In this document: in pieces, positions 1 through 7,952 of the stretch | Layout of the letters: each line of letters opens with the position of its first letter | Position numbering within the stretch: the stretch's first letter is position 1 | Position numbers and translations under genes: made by a program | Source of the DNA: DATKZM01 sp035527975 | GTDB taxonomy: Bacteria > Pseudomonadota > Alphaproteobacteria > JAPULJ01 | Reading direction: 5' to 3' | DNA length: 64,000 nucleotides | NCBI GenBank assembly: GCA_035527975.1 | Contig: DATKZM010000115.1 | Location: 1-64,000, forward strand | The notes under the pieces: model-generated | The model's database searches: none | What the model was told of the DNA's origin: nothing | Seen by the model: only the letters and a program-made list of their open reading frames with translations

Positions 1-120
1 CGCGTCTTCAGCTCACACGACGATATCCTCGACCATTGCTGCGACGCCTGGAACAAGCTCATCGATCAGCCATGGAAAATCATCTCCATCGGTCACAGAC
101 AATGGGCCCATCGGTCATAA
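1..120 (+). CDS. IS630-family transposase, C-terminal end (partial at window edge)
   Basis: The first 39 codons of frame 1 read into a TAA stop at 118-120. They match the C-terminal tail typical of IS630-family transposases, with a DHCCDAWNKLIDQPWKI core followed by a short S-I-G-H-R-Q-W-A-H end. The catalytic DDE residues lie upstream of the window, so whether the element is complete cannot be judged. The sequence just downstream (about 121-140), ending GGACTTGGTATTA, resembles an IS630-type terminal end beside a TA target, but this is inference. It is the only insertion-sequence trace in the window. Confidence 0.8.
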   Translation, partial: RVFSSHDDILDHCCDAWNKLIDQPWKIISIGHRQWAHRS

Positions 121-137
121 TCAGCGGGACTTGGTAT

Positions 138-156
138 TAGAGCACGACCGCGTCAC
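138..156. repeat. Single copy of a 19-bp repeat arm also found at 49127-49175
   Basis: This 19-mer differs at one position from the arm tagagcacgatcgcgtcac, which forms a perfect hairpin at 49127-49175. Here only one arm is clear, followed by a partial GATCGTGC. It lies between the IS630 end and the 3' end of regA, where it could be part of a regA terminator or a dispersed repeat interrupted by the IS insertion. Confidence 0.5.
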
Positions 157-184
157 GGCGATCGTGCATCGCCCCGACAAGCGC

Positions 185-766
185 TCAATCTTCACGCTCG
201 CGCGGGGCGTATTTGTTGAGAATGCGCTGCAATGTGCGGCGGTGCATGTTGAGCCGCCGGGCGGTTTCCGAGACGTTGCGGCCGCATTGCTCATAAACCC
301 GTTGAATGTGCTCCCAGCGCACTCGGTCGGCCGACATCGGATTTTCCGGCGGCGGCGGCAACGGGCCGCCATGAGCCTCCAGCGCGGCCGCGATCTGGTC
401 GGCATCGGCCGGCTTGGGCAGGTAGTCGACCGCGCCTGCCTTCACCGCCGCGACCGCCGTCGCGATATTGCCATAGCCGGTGAGCACGATGATGCGGGCT
501 TCGGCGCGCGCCTGCTGCAGCGCCGAGACGACATCGAGCCCGCTGCCGTCACCCAGGCGGAGATCGACCACCGCATAGGCCGGCGGGGCGGCCGTCGCCG
601 CGGCGACCCCGGCGGCGACGCTGTCGACCGCGGTCACCACATAGCCACGCTGCTCCATCGCGCGTTCCAGGCGGCGGCGCAGCGGCGCGTCGTCGTCGAC
701 GATCAAAAGCGAACGATCTTCCGCGTCCCCGCGCGGACGATCCTGGCTGGCTGATTGGTCTGCCAA
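185..766 (-). CDS. regA: Redox response regulator RegA (ActR/PrrA family)
   Basis: Cytoplasmic DNA-binding response regulator that partners with RegB; in alphaproteobacteria this pair controls respiration, carbon fixation and redox-balancing genes. The protein is 193 aa, against about 184 for the family. The receiver domain spans roughly residues 18-130, with an acidic pocket near 24-26, phospho-acceptor D68, T96 and K118. A Fis-type helix-turn-helix sits at the C-terminus, and the segment SADRVRWEHIQRVYEQC is nearly family-invariant. I chose a TTG start at 766, five bases after the regB stop and preceded by a G-rich Shine-Dalgarno-like stretch. The longer reading frame upstream lies inside regB. 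Together with regB it forms a two-gene operon. Identification is confident; the exact start is less so. Confidence 0.93.
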   Translation of the reverse strand: MADQSASQDRPRGDAEDRSLLIVDDDAPLRRRLERAMEQRGYVVTAVDSVAAGVAAATAAPPAYAVVDLRLGDGSGLDVVSALQQARAEARIIVLTGYGNIATAVAAVKAGAVDYLPKPADADQIAAALEAHGGPLPPPPENPMSADRVRWEHIQRVYEQCGRNVSETARRLNMHRRTLQRILNKYAPRERED

Positions 767-770
767 GCGC

Positions 771-2117
771 CTACCCCCGTTCTTCCCCCTCCATTGTGGC
801 GCGATTCCAACGAACTTCAACCTCCGCGCCACCATTGCGCGCGCTGGCGAAGCTGAGCTCGGCGCCGGTGCGGCGCAGCAGCGTGGTCGCGATGAAGATG
901 CCAAGGCCCATATGGCCCTTGTCGTCGCGGCTGGAAACATAGGGCTCGCCCAGCCGATCGCGCACATTGGCCGCGAAGCCGGGGCCGTCGTCGCGCACCC
1001 GGATGGTGGCCTCGCTCGCGTCCCAGTAGATATCGACCTCAACGGCGACGCGGGCGAACTGGGTGGCGTTCTCGATCAAACTGCCGAGCCCATGCAGCAC
1101 CTCGGGGCTGCGCGTCATGATCGGCTCGCCGCCGCGCCGGGCGGCATCGTCCGGGCGCAGGATGCGGATCTCGATGGGCCCGCCGGTATGCGGCTCGGCG
1201 GCGGCCTCGGCGAGCGCGGAAATCGGGATCCGCGCGAAGGGATCGCCCGGATCGGTTTCCGGCCGCAGCGAGAGGCCGGCCAGGATGTCGCGGCAACGCG
1301 CCGACTGCTCGATCAACAGATCGACATCCTCGGCGAGCGGTGTGCCCGGCTCGACCTCGCGCTTCATTTCCTTGGCGACCACGGCGATGGTGCTGAGCGG
1401 GCTGCCGAGCTCGTGCGCGGCGGCGGCGGCGAGCCCACCCAGCGCCGACAGGCGTTGCTCGCGGGCGAGGGTCATCTGGGTTGCGGCCAGCGCGTCCGAC
1501 ATCTGGCGCGCCTCGCCCGACACGCTGCCCACATAGGCGCCGATGAAGACGATGCCCAACAGCAGCGCCTCCCAGATGCCCAGGAGATAGATCTGCGGCA
1601 GCACGAAACGCGCGCCCGACCATGGGAATGGCAGGTGCCACAGCGCCAGCGCTGTGATGGCCGCCGCCGACAGCAAGCCCAGGGCAACCGTGCTGGCGCG
1701 CGAGAGCACCGTCGCGGAGACGATCACGGGTGCGAGGATCAGAACGGTGAATGGGTTTTGCAGCCCGCCGGTGAGGTAGAGCAGCACCGAAAGCTGGAGC
1801 ACGTCGTAGGCAAGGTAGAAGACCGCCGCGCGGTCGCCGAGCCGCACGCCCAATGGCAGGCGGATCGTGAGCACCAGATTGAGACCGGCCGAGGCGGCGA
1901 TCGGCAGCAGGGTCCAGCCGATCGGCAGATCGAAGCCAAGCCCGTAGCGCACGACAGCGAGACTGGCGAGCTGGCCCAGGACGGCGAACCAGCGGATATA
2001 GACCAATGTGCGCAGGCGCAAACGCCCGGCCGGCTCAAAGCGGCCTCGCGGCTCAAGGTCCGGGCGGCGCCCGGTTTTGCCCGATGGCGTGCGCGGCGTG
2101 GCGGCTGGTTCGGCCAT
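771..2117 (-). CDS. regB: Redox sensor histidine kinase RegB (ActS/PrrB family)
   Basis: Membrane sensor kinase that phosphorylates RegA and reads the redox state of the respiratory chain. The N-terminal half (about residues 35-200) is a set of hydrophobic segments. It contains the family's quinone-sensing heptapeptide GGLQNPF at 117-123. The phosphorylation site is H235 in AAAAHELGSP. C275 in SARCRDILAG matches the redox-active cysteine of RegB. The ATPase domain follows, with an N-box near IENATQFA and G-boxes DDGPGF and GHMGLGIF. At 448 aa it is the usual family length. It is transcribed ahead of regA and diverges from the ABC transporter genes at 2220. Confidence 0.95.
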   Translation of the reverse strand: MAEPAATPRTPSGKTGRRPDLEPRGRFEPAGRLRLRTLVYIRWFAVLGQLASLAVVRYGLGFDLPIGWTLLPIAASAGLNLVLTIRLPLGVRLGDRAAVFYLAYDVLQLSVLLYLTGGLQNPFTVLILAPVIVSATVLSRASTVALGLLSAAAITALALWHLPFPWSGARFVLPQIYLLGIWEALLLGIVFIGAYVGSVSGEARQMSDALAATQMTLAREQRLSALGGLAAAAAHELGSPLSTIAVVAKEMKREVEPGTPLAEDVDLLIEQSARCRDILAGLSLRPETDPGDPFARIPISALAEAAAEPHTGGPIEIRILRPDDAARRGGEPIMTRSPEVLHGLGSLIENATQFARVAVEVDIYWDASEATIRVRDDGPGFAANVRDRLGEPYVSSRDDKGHMGLGIFIATTLLRRTGAELSFASARNGGAEVEVRWNRATMEGEERG

Positions 2118-2219
2118 CCGTTGGCCCCCGGATTGCGGCCCGGCCGCCGGCGGGACTGTGCCGCCGTCCGGTCCGGGCGCGTGGTGGTCAGGCGCGCTGG
2201 ATTACACCATATTGACTGC

Positions 2220-3026
2220 GTGGACGAGCCGGTCATCAAAGCAGTTGGCGTCACCAAGCGCTATGACGGCGTCCTCGCGGTCGATCGCGTCGACTTCGCG
2301 GTCGCGCGCGGCGTCACCGCGGGGCTTCTGGGCGGCAACGGTGCCGGCAAGACGACGACGCTTTCGATGCTGCTTGGCCTGCTGGTGCCGACAAGCGGCA
2401 CCGTTGAGGTGTTGGGCGTCGACATGGTGCGGCGGCGCTACGATGCGCTGCCGCGCATGAATTTCTCCTCGCCCTATGTCGAGCTGCCGAATCGGCTGAC
2501 GGTGAGGGAGAACTTCACCGTGTTCGGGCGGCTCTACGGTGTGCGGCACTTGCGCGAGCGCATTGCGGCATTGGCCGAGGCGCTCGCCCTGACCCCGCTG
2601 CTCGAGCGGCCGACCGGCAAGCTTTCGGCGGGACAAAAGACACGCGTGGCGCTCGCCAAGGCGCTGCTCAACGAGCCCGAAGTGCTGCTGCTCGACGAGC
2701 CGACGGCCTCGCTCGATCCCGATACCGCCGACTGGGTGCGCAGCTTTCTTGAGGATTACCGCACGCGGACCGGGGCCACGATCCTGCTGGCCTCGCACAA
2801 CATGGCCGAGGTCGAGCGGCTGTGTCAGCATGTGATGATGATGCGCGCCGGCACGATCGTTGATCGCGGCGCGCCGGGCGAGCTGATCTCCCGCTACGGG
2901 CGGCAGAATCTCGAAGAGGTTTTCCTCGATATCGCCCGTGCGCCCAACTTGGGAGCGCCCAACCCAGGTGCCCCCAACACAAGTGCGCCCAGTGGCGGCG
3001 CATCAGGCTCGGCAGCGGCGGAGTAG
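2220..3026 (+). CDS. ABC-2 type transporter ATP-binding protein
   Basis: Cytoplasmic ATPase powering the exporter encoded with the permease that follows four bases downstream. Walker A is GGNGAGKTT (about 38-46), with Gly where most relatives have Pro. The signature motif is LSAGQKTRVALAKAL and Walker B is EVLLLDEPTASLD, followed by an SHNMAEVERL switch region. I chose the GTG start at 2220 because homology begins directly after it; earlier in-frame GTG codons at 2181 and 2184 would only add low-complexity residues. The last 25 residues are a degenerate tandem repeat built on the unit G-A-P-N, ending in a Gly/Ala/Ser tail that the family does not need. The substrate is unknown; NodI-like or NatA-like drug, polysaccharide or lipid export are possibilities. 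Confidence 0.87.
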   Translation: MDEPVIKAVGVTKRYDGVLAVDRVDFAVARGVTAGLLGGNGAGKTTTLSMLLGLLVPTSGTVEVLGVDMVRRRYDALPRMNFSSPYVELPNRLTVRENFTVFGRLYGVRHLRERIAALAEALALTPLLERPTGKLSAGQKTRVALAKALLNEPEVLLLDEPTASLDPDTADWVRSFLEDYRTRTGATILLASHNMAEVERLCQHVMMMRAGTIVDRGAPGELISRYGRQNLEEVFLDIARAPNLGAPNPGAPNTSAPSGGASGSAAAE

Positions 3027-3030
3027 GGCA

Positions 3031-3867
3031 ATGTCTGACGGTGCGGCCATAACTTCCCGCCAGCGCGGCCCCGCCGGCAGCGCCCGGCGCATTACCGCGA
3101 TGATCCTGCGCTATCTCTACATCCTCAGGGGATCGTGGCCGCGCGTGGTGGAGCTGACCTACTGGCCGACCGTGCAGGTCATCCTGTGGGGCCTGATCTC
3201 GGTCTTCTTCACCACGCACTCGTCCTGGCTGGCCCAGGCGGCGGGCGTGCTGATTGCCGGGGTGATGCTGTGGGACGTGCTGTTCCGGGGCGAGCTCGGC
3301 GTTTCGATCTCTTTTCTGGAGGAGATGTGGTCGCGCAACCTTGGCAATCTCGGGGTCTCGCCGCTGCGGCCGTCCGAATTCGCCGCCGCGCTTCTGGCGA
3401 TGAGCGCGATCCGCACGCTGATCGGCATCGTGCCCGCGACGTTCGTCGCGATCGCGCTCTACGAATACTCGGTTTACGAAATGGGCCTGCCGCTGCTGGC
3501 CTTTTTCGTCAACCTGTTGGTCATGGGCTGGGCCTTCGGCCTGGTGATCTGCGCCGTCCTGCTGCGCTGGGGTCTGGGCGCGGAGTCGCTTGCCTGGCTC
3601 GCCATCTTCGGGATTGCGCCGCTGTCGGGCGTTTACTACCCGATCGCGGTGCTGCCCGACTGGATCGAGCCGATCGCGCTGTCGCTGCCCTCCTCGCATG
3701 TCTTCGAGGGCATGCGAGGGGTGATGCTCGAGGGCCGCTTTTCGTGGCACCATTTTGGCTGGTCGGTGGGGCTGAACGTGATCTATCTGGGGGTCGGCAT
3801 CGCCTCGTTCCTGTGGTCCCACCGGGTCGCGCGCATCCGCGGGCTGTTGCTGCAATCGGGGGAGTAA
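3031..3867 (+). CDS. ABC-2 type transporter permease
   Basis: Inner-membrane permease of 278 aa, partner of the preceding ATPase. It has about six hydrophobic segments in the ABC-2 arrangement, including VILWGLISVFF, LLAFFVNLLVMGWAFGLVI and IAPLSGVYYPIAVLP; the last lies in the conserved ABC-2 region. The ATG at 3031 follows the TAG of the ATPase gene by four bases, so the two are almost certainly co-transcribed. The N-terminal 20 residues are hydrophilic, and no signal peptide is needed. Substrate not predictable from sequence. The 3868-4047 interval that follows holds two hairpins and no gene. Confidence 0.87.
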   Translation: MSDGAAITSRQRGPAGSARRITAMILRYLYILRGSWPRVVELTYWPTVQVILWGLISVFFTTHSSWLAQAAGVLIAGVMLWDVLFRGELGVSISFLEEMWSRNLGNLGVSPLRPSEFAAALLAMSAIRTLIGIVPATFVAIALYEYSVYEMGLPLLAFFVNLLVMGWAFGLVICAVLLRWGLGAESLAWLAIFGIAPLSGVYYPIAVLPDWIEPIALSLPSSHVFEGMRGVMLEGRFSWHHFGWSVGLNVIYLGVGIASFLWSHRVARIRGLLLQSGE

Positions 3868-3976
3868 ACCGGGGCAATGAGCTTGTCTCATTGTCCTCCG
3901 GTAAGCGCGCGACTGCGCGCCCGAGCTCGTGCGAGGGGAGCCAAGGCCGCGGAGGCGCCCGCCCGGCGCCTGAGGG

Positions 3977-4005
3977 AACTAAAACGGGCCATACCTGTGG
4001 CCCGT
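3977..4005 (-). terminator. Rho-independent terminator of the DUF2141 gene
   Basis: A perfect 8-bp GC-rich stem (arms 3984-3991 and 3998-4005, loop of six) reads into TTTTAGT on the minus strand. It lies about 43 bases past the stop codon of the minus-strand gene ending at 4048. A second small hairpin with arms AATGAG/CTCATT near 3876-3893 could serve the convergent ABC genes but lacks a T-run. Confidence 0.65.
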
Positions 4006-4047
4006 TGGAATGAAGGAGAACGATCCAGTTCGGCGAGGACCGGATAC

Positions 4048-4515
4048 CTACCAATGCAACAGGCGGATCGTGATCCGGGTGCGCGGTGCTTTTACGGTGA
4101 CCGCGGCGCGCTTGAATGACGGTGCGGACAGACGCGGCCGGGCGTTGTTGGAAAAGGCGAAGCCTTCTTCTGGAATGCCAAGCGTCTTGTCGAAGCGGCG
4201 GTTGCTGTTGGCATCGTGATAGATCGCGACCGCATAGGCGCCCGGCTTGAGGTTGCGGAAGATATATGTCGCGGTGTTCCCCTTCACCTTCACGTCACCG
4301 CCGCCGATGGTGCCGCGCCGTTTGGGGAACAGCTTGGGATTGTCGTAGAGCCCGAGGCGGACGAAGCCCGTCGCGATGCGGATGTTGGTGATCACGACTT
4401 CCAGCTCGGCCGCACCCGCCTTTGCCATGCCGCCCAACATGACGACGAAAACCAGGATGCCGGCGAGGGCCGGCAGGCAGCGTACGCGATGGGTTTGAAC
4501 TCGCAGGACTGGCAT
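4048..4515 (-). CDS. Exported DUF2141 protein
   Basis: Predicted exported protein of unknown function, 155 aa from the chosen start. An N-terminal signal peptide is clear: a basic region, then a hydrophobic core ALAGILVFVVMLGGM, then an A-G-A/A-E cleavage context. The mature part matches DUF2141, with the motif YAVAIYHDANSNRRFDKT and a following G-IPEEGFAFSNNA segment, which are its conserved features. I chose the ATG at 4515 because it puts the signal peptide near the N-terminus; a TTG at 4584 or ATG codons between would add 9 to 23 hydrophilic residues. It stands alone and ends in a good intrinsic terminator. Confidence 0.8.
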   Translation of the reverse strand: MPVLRVQTHRVRCLPALAGILVFVVMLGGMAKAGAAELEVVITNIRIATGFVRLGLYDNPKLFPKRRGTIGGGDVKVKGNTATYIFRNLKPGAYAVAIYHDANSNRRFDKTLGIPEEGFAFSNNARPRLSAPSFKRAAVTVKAPRTRITIRLLHW

Positions 4516-4842
4516 GGGCGGTAGGTGTTGTGCGGCCGGTGGTGACGGTTTCACCAACATGGCGTCCCAGTGTGCTTTCATCAAGGATGGAGCGCGGGTT
4601 CGATCGGCGCAGGCATGGATTTTGTGTTTGAGGTAGTTCGGCCCCCGTTACGCCGATATCCCCGGCAAAGGCGTGGCCGTTGCCGCGCGTATGGCGGCAA
4701 TTCGCGCCTTGGCTTTCGGTTTCTCCGCACCCTCGAATGGCCTATAACCCAAGGACAATGCGGCGTCGAGCGGTTGAACTCGCCGCCACGGCGGCACATT
4801 TCAATGCAAGTCGGATAGTTTCGGAGGGTATTCAGGCAAGCC

Positions 4843-5640
4843 ATGTCCGAGAACGGCGAGAAACCACAGCCTTACTTGACGCATACCAGCCTGGCCTGGT
4901 GGCGCGATATTCAGATCGCGTTGGCCACGCTGACCATCTTGCCGATCCGCGTGCCCGAGGACGTCGGCGGCGACGATAAGGCCAGCTCCGGCCGGGCCTA
5001 TCCAATCGCCGGTCTGGTCATCGGGGTGATCGCGGCGGCCATCTTCGCGGCGGCGATGGACCTTAAATTGTGGCGCCTGGTCTCGGCGATCGCGGCGATC
5101 CTGATCATCGTGGTGCTGACCGGAACCCGCAATGAGATGGGCGTTGCCGCATTTGCCGACGCGCTCTACCGGAAATCGAAGCCCAAGGACCGCGTCGCCT
5201 CGATGGACCACACGCATCTTGGCGTGCATGGCCTGCTGGCGATCCTCTTCATGGTGACGCTGAAAATCGGGCTGATCGCTGCTGCCGCCACGACGATCGA
5301 TTCCGCGGCGGCGCTGATCGCCGCAAGCGCGGCGGCGCGCACGGCGCTGCCGCTGACGACGTACTACCTGCCGCAAGCCGTGGGCGGGACCGAGAGCCCG
5401 TTGACCGTGAGGGCAAGCCGCGATGCGATGTGGACGGCGCTCGCGCTCGGCATCGCTTTCGTGCTGCTGTTCCTTGGCCCGCTGACCGGCTTCGTGGCGC
5501 TCGCTTTTGGCGGGCTGGTCGGCGCCGCGGCGGCCTGGCGGGTGCGGCACGAGTTGGGTGGCTACACGGGCGAGGGGCTTGCCGTGGTGGTGAGCGCCAC
5601 CGAGATCGCGGTTCTGCTCGCCGCCGTCATCATCCGCTGA
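4843..5640 (+). CDS. cobS: CobS-family membrane protein (adenosylcobinamide-GDP ribazoletransferase-like, motif degenerate)
   Basis: Integral membrane protein of 265 aa related to CobS, which joins activated cobinamide to alpha-ribazole in the last steps of cobamide synthesis. Family features are TLTILP near the N-terminus, the membrane-segment pattern and a C-terminal GGYTGEGLAV. The family's metal-binding motif D-G-x-x-D-T-A-D-G aligns with M-G-V-A-A-F-A-D-A here, and the usual K-D-S-R-I-G aligns with D-H-T-H-L-G. Three of the four acidic or glycine positions are therefore changed. It is followed after 17 bases by a CobC-like phosphatase, and a CobD-like gene is convergent to that. No cobalamin riboswitch was recognised in 4585-4842. 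It may be a divergent CobS, a non-functional copy, or an enzyme acting on a different substrate. Confidence 0.7.
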   Translation: MSENGEKPQPYLTHTSLAWWRDIQIALATLTILPIRVPEDVGGDDKASSGRAYPIAGLVIGVIAAAIFAAAMDLKLWRLVSAIAAILIIVVLTGTRNEMGVAAFADALYRKSKPKDRVASMDHTHLGVHGLLAILFMVTLKIGLIAAAATTIDSAAALIAASAAARTALPLTTYYLPQAVGGTESPLTVRASRDAMWTALALGIAFVLLFLGPLTGFVALAFGGLVGAAAAWRVRHELGGYTGEGLAVVVSATEIAVLLAAVIIR

Positions 5641-5657
5641 GCGATGGCGCGCGCCTG

Positions 5658-6287
5658 ATGCAGACGACACGCTGGTGGTGGATCCGGCATGCGCCGGTGA
5701 CCGACGATGGCGGCCGCGTTTACGGCCAGCGCGATCTGCCGGCCAATACGTCCGATACCCAAGCCTTCGCCGCCCTTGCCGCCACCATGCCGCGGCAGGC
5801 CATCTGGGTCACCAGCAACCTCCAGCGCACCGATCAGACCGCCCGCGCGATCGCGGCGGCCGGCGCGGATTTTGCCGAGCCGGTCGTCGAGCCCGATCTG
5901 GCCGAACAGCATTTCGGCGATTGGCAGGGCGAGATCCGCACGGAAGTCTTTGCGCGCCATGGCGATCCGCACGCGCTGTGGCTGATGCCGGCGCGGGTCC
6001 GCGCGCCCGGCGGGGAGAGTTTCGAGGATCTGTGCACGCGGGTCGCGCCGGTGGTCACGCGGTTGACGCGGGCCCATGCCGGCAAGGACATCATCGCGGT
6101 CGCCCATGGTGGCACGATCCGCGCGGCGCTTCAGGCGGCGATGGCGCTCAGCTACGAAAGAGCGGTCGCGTTCACCACCGACAATCTGTCGCTCACCCGG
6201 ATCGACCATTTGCAGAACCAACAAGGTGAGGCCTGGCGGGTCGTCGGGGTCAATCTCCCGCCGGGGGGATTTCCTCAGACCAAATAG
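5658..6287 (+). CDS. cobC: Histidine phosphatase, CobC-like (alpha-ribazole phosphatase family)
   Basis: Cytoplasmic histidine-phosphatase fold, 209 aa. The catalytic RHA motif is in WWWIRHAPVTDDG (residues 6-18). A second acidic residue is in LAEQHFGDWQG, and the second catalytic histidine is in VAHGGTIRAAL. All expected catalytic residues are present. The position between a CobS-like and a CobD-like gene points to alpha-ribazole-5'-phosphate phosphatase, although this superfamily is broad. The ATG at 5658 follows the cobS stop by 17 bases; the longer frame upstream is a shadow of cobS. Its 3' end overlaps the convergent cobD by 13 bases. Confidence 0.78.
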   Translation: MQTTRWWWIRHAPVTDDGGRVYGQRDLPANTSDTQAFAALAATMPRQAIWVTSNLQRTDQTARAIAAAGADFAEPVVEPDLAEQHFGDWQGEIRTEVFARHGDPHALWLMPARVRAPGGESFEDLCTRVAPVVTRLTRAHAGKDIIAVAHGGTIRAALQAAMALSYERAVAFTTDNLSLTRIDHLQNQQGEAWRVVGVNLPPGGFPQTK

Positions 6288-7231
6288 GCCGCAAGCGCGG
6301 CGAGCGGTGCGGCGAGTATCAGCCCGGCAACCGCGATCAGATAGCGCGCGCGCCGCAGATCGGCAGCTTCCGCGCGCGCCCGGCCATCGGCGTTCAGCCA
6401 TTTTTCCGGCACGCCCAGCGCCAGGTCGAGGGCGCCCGCGGCGGCGGCGACCGGCCATCTGTCATTGAAGCCCGGATAGTTGCCGCGGTCGCGCCAGACG
6501 GTCTTGATCGCGTGCTCGGCGCTGGCTTTCGGCGTCGCCAATGCGGCGAGCACCAGGAACGGCGCGGCGAGACGCGCCGGGATCGCATTGAAGGCTTCGG
6601 CAAATCGGTGGACCGCGAGGCCAAACGCCGACGATCGCCCATCCCGGCCGATATCGGCCGACACCGCGTCGGCTACCACGTGCACCAGCAGACCGGGCAG
6701 GCCAAGCGCCAGATACCAGACGGCGGGTCCGACGGCGCGGCTGGCGAAGCGGGCGGCGGCGGCCTCGATCGTCGTGCGCGCCACCGCGTGGGCGTCGTTC
6801 TTGTCGGTGTCGCGGCCGAAATGATCGGCCAGCAACTCCGCCGCCACGCGGGGCCGTCCAAGCGCGCGCGAGACCACACCGGCCCGCTCGATCGTCCCGC
6901 GCAACTCGATCGCGAGCGCCAGCACCGCAGCTTCGGCCAGCCAGCCGAGCCGATGGCCGTGGGTCCATAGTTGCAGCGCCCAGCCGGCGAGGCCGGCAGC
7001 GGCCGCGAAGACGAGCACCAGAAGTGCGCCGCGCACGAGCCGCGTTCCCTCGCCGCGGCTGGCGCGGTCGAGCCGGCGGGCCAGCTCCGCCCCGGTGCGG
7101 CCGACAATGGCGAGCGGATGGATTGAATGGCTGGAGCGCAGCGGCGGCAGGACCACCAGTGCTTCAAGCAGGAATGCAATCAGCAGGACGGCCGCCGGCG
7201 AGAGGCCGTCAGTCCAGGCGTCAGGGGTCAT
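6275..7231 (-). CDS. cobD: CobD/CbiB-family membrane protein (adenosylcobinamide-phosphate synthase-like, motif degenerate)
   Basis: Membrane protein of 318 aa related to CobD/CbiB, which adds the aminopropanol arm to cobyric acid. Retained features are HPLAIVGR near residue 40, a central GRDTDKND, WYLALGLPGLL and AIPARLAA. Several hallmarks are changed: the early L-G-D-P is replaced by V-L-P-P, the E-N-x-x-D-G region reads R-F-A-S-R-A, and the N-T-x-D-S-M-x-G region reads A-D-A-V-S-A-D-I-G. It is transcribed convergently with cobC and overlaps its end. The ATG start sits in a run of three 11-bp direct repeats with no obvious Shine-Dalgarno. Catalytic competence is doubtful; see findings. Confidence 0.68.
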   Translation of the reverse strand: MTPDAWTDGLSPAAVLLIAFLLEALVVLPPLRSSHSIHPLAIVGRTGAELARRLDRASRGEGTRLVRGALLVLVFAAAAGLAGWALQLWTHGHRLGWLAEAAVLALAIELRGTIERAGVVSRALGRPRVAAELLADHFGRDTDKNDAHAVARTTIEAAAARFASRAVGPAVWYLALGLPGLLVHVVADAVSADIGRDGRSSAFGLAVHRFAEAFNAIPARLAAPFLVLAALATPKASAEHAIKTVWRDRGNYPGFNDRWPVAAAAGALDLALGVPEKWLNADGRARAEAADLRRARYLIAVAGLILAAPLAALAAYLV

Positions 7232-7260
7232 TCGGGGATCATTCGGGGATCATTCGGGGG
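7229..7260. repeat. Three tandem copies of an 11-bp unit at the cobD start codon
   Basis: The unit cattcggggat occurs at 7229-7239 and 7240-7250, with a truncated third copy at 7251-7260. On the minus strand each copy presents an ATG, but the 11-base period puts them in different frames, so only the first opens cobD; the upstream ATGs run into stop codons at once. Copy number could vary by slippage and affect translation. Confidence 0.75.
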
Positions 7261-7361
7261 CTGTGGGCGTGTTGCCGGGTGGTCGTCTCGATCGCGCTGA
7301 AGACATGGGGTACTCGGGCGCGGGTTTGAGGTCGCAGTGCTTCCACGATAATCGACAGAGA

Positions 7362-7952
7362 CTAACGCCTCGCGGCCTCCTTGATCCGCCGCACGATGTC
7401 GGTTCGCCGCAGATCGCCGGCATGATCGGCGGCGGTCTTGCCCGTGTAGTCGGTCGCGCCGGCGTTGGCGCCGTTGCGGAGCAATGCATCCACGGTCTCC
7501 AAATGACCGTTCTTGGCGGCCTGCATCAAGGGCGTGGAACCGAACTTGTCGATCGGATCGGGCTTGCCGCCGGCTTTGAGGATCGCCGCGGCTGCCGCCG
7601 AACGGTTGTACCGGGCGGCGTAATGGAGCGCCGTATTACGCTGGGGATCGGTTGCCTCGATGCGGGCGTTGTTGCGGATCAGAAGCTGCACGATCGCGAT
7701 ATGGCCATTGCGCGCCGCGGCCATCAGCCCGGTGATGCCATAGACATTGCGTGTGTTGGGGCTGGTGCCTCTGGAGAGCTCGGCGCGGACGGTGGCGATT
7801 TCGCCGCCTGCGGAGGCGACGACAATCTCCGGGCCGACAAGCGTGTTGTTCCCGCCGCTGCCCTCGCTGCCGTCCTGCTCGAGCCTGGTGGCTTGTCCCA
7901 TCGCCGTCGAGGCGCTGAAAAGCAAGACCATGACCGTGATGAGAACGCGCAT
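7362..7952 (-). CDS. Exported ankyrin-repeat protein
   Basis: Periplasmic protein of 196 aa. The ATG at 7952 gives a clean signal peptide: MR, hydrophobic core VLITVMVLLFSAS, then A-M-G-Q-A. After a Gly/Asn-rich linker come about four ankyrin repeats. They are recognisable from GITGLMAAARNGHIAIVQLL, NTALHYAARYN, GSTPLMQAAKNGHLETVDAL and a partial G-K-T-A-A-D-H-A unit. The longer frame to 8159 would bury the signal peptide and was not used. Ankyrin repeats mediate protein contacts; the partner is unknown. It is not in an obvious operon, being separated from cobD by 130 bases and divergent from the SCO1 gene. Confidence 0.85.
   Translation of the reverse strand: MRVLITVMVLLFSASTAMGQATRLEQDGSEGSGGNNTLVGPEIVVASAGGEIATVRAELSRGTSPNTRNVYGITGLMAAARNGHIAIVQLLIRNNARIEATDPQRNTALHYAARYNRSAAAAAILKAGGKPDPIDKFGSTPLMQAAKNGHLETVDALLRNGANAGATDYTGKTAADHAGDLRRTDIVRRIKEAARR

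Noticed and set aside
912..2219. Plus-strand open frame continuous with the ABC ATPase gene
   Set aside because: It is the antisense of regB. Homology to the ATPase begins only at 2220, and the upstream translation is low-complexity Arg/Gly/Asp-rich, as antisense frames of GC-rich genes are.
4585..4842. Cobalamin riboswitch or extra small gene in front of the cobS-like gene
   Set aside because: I looked for the B12-box and the paired helices and did not find them. The only open frames here are short, Arg/Pro-rich and without ribosome-binding sites.
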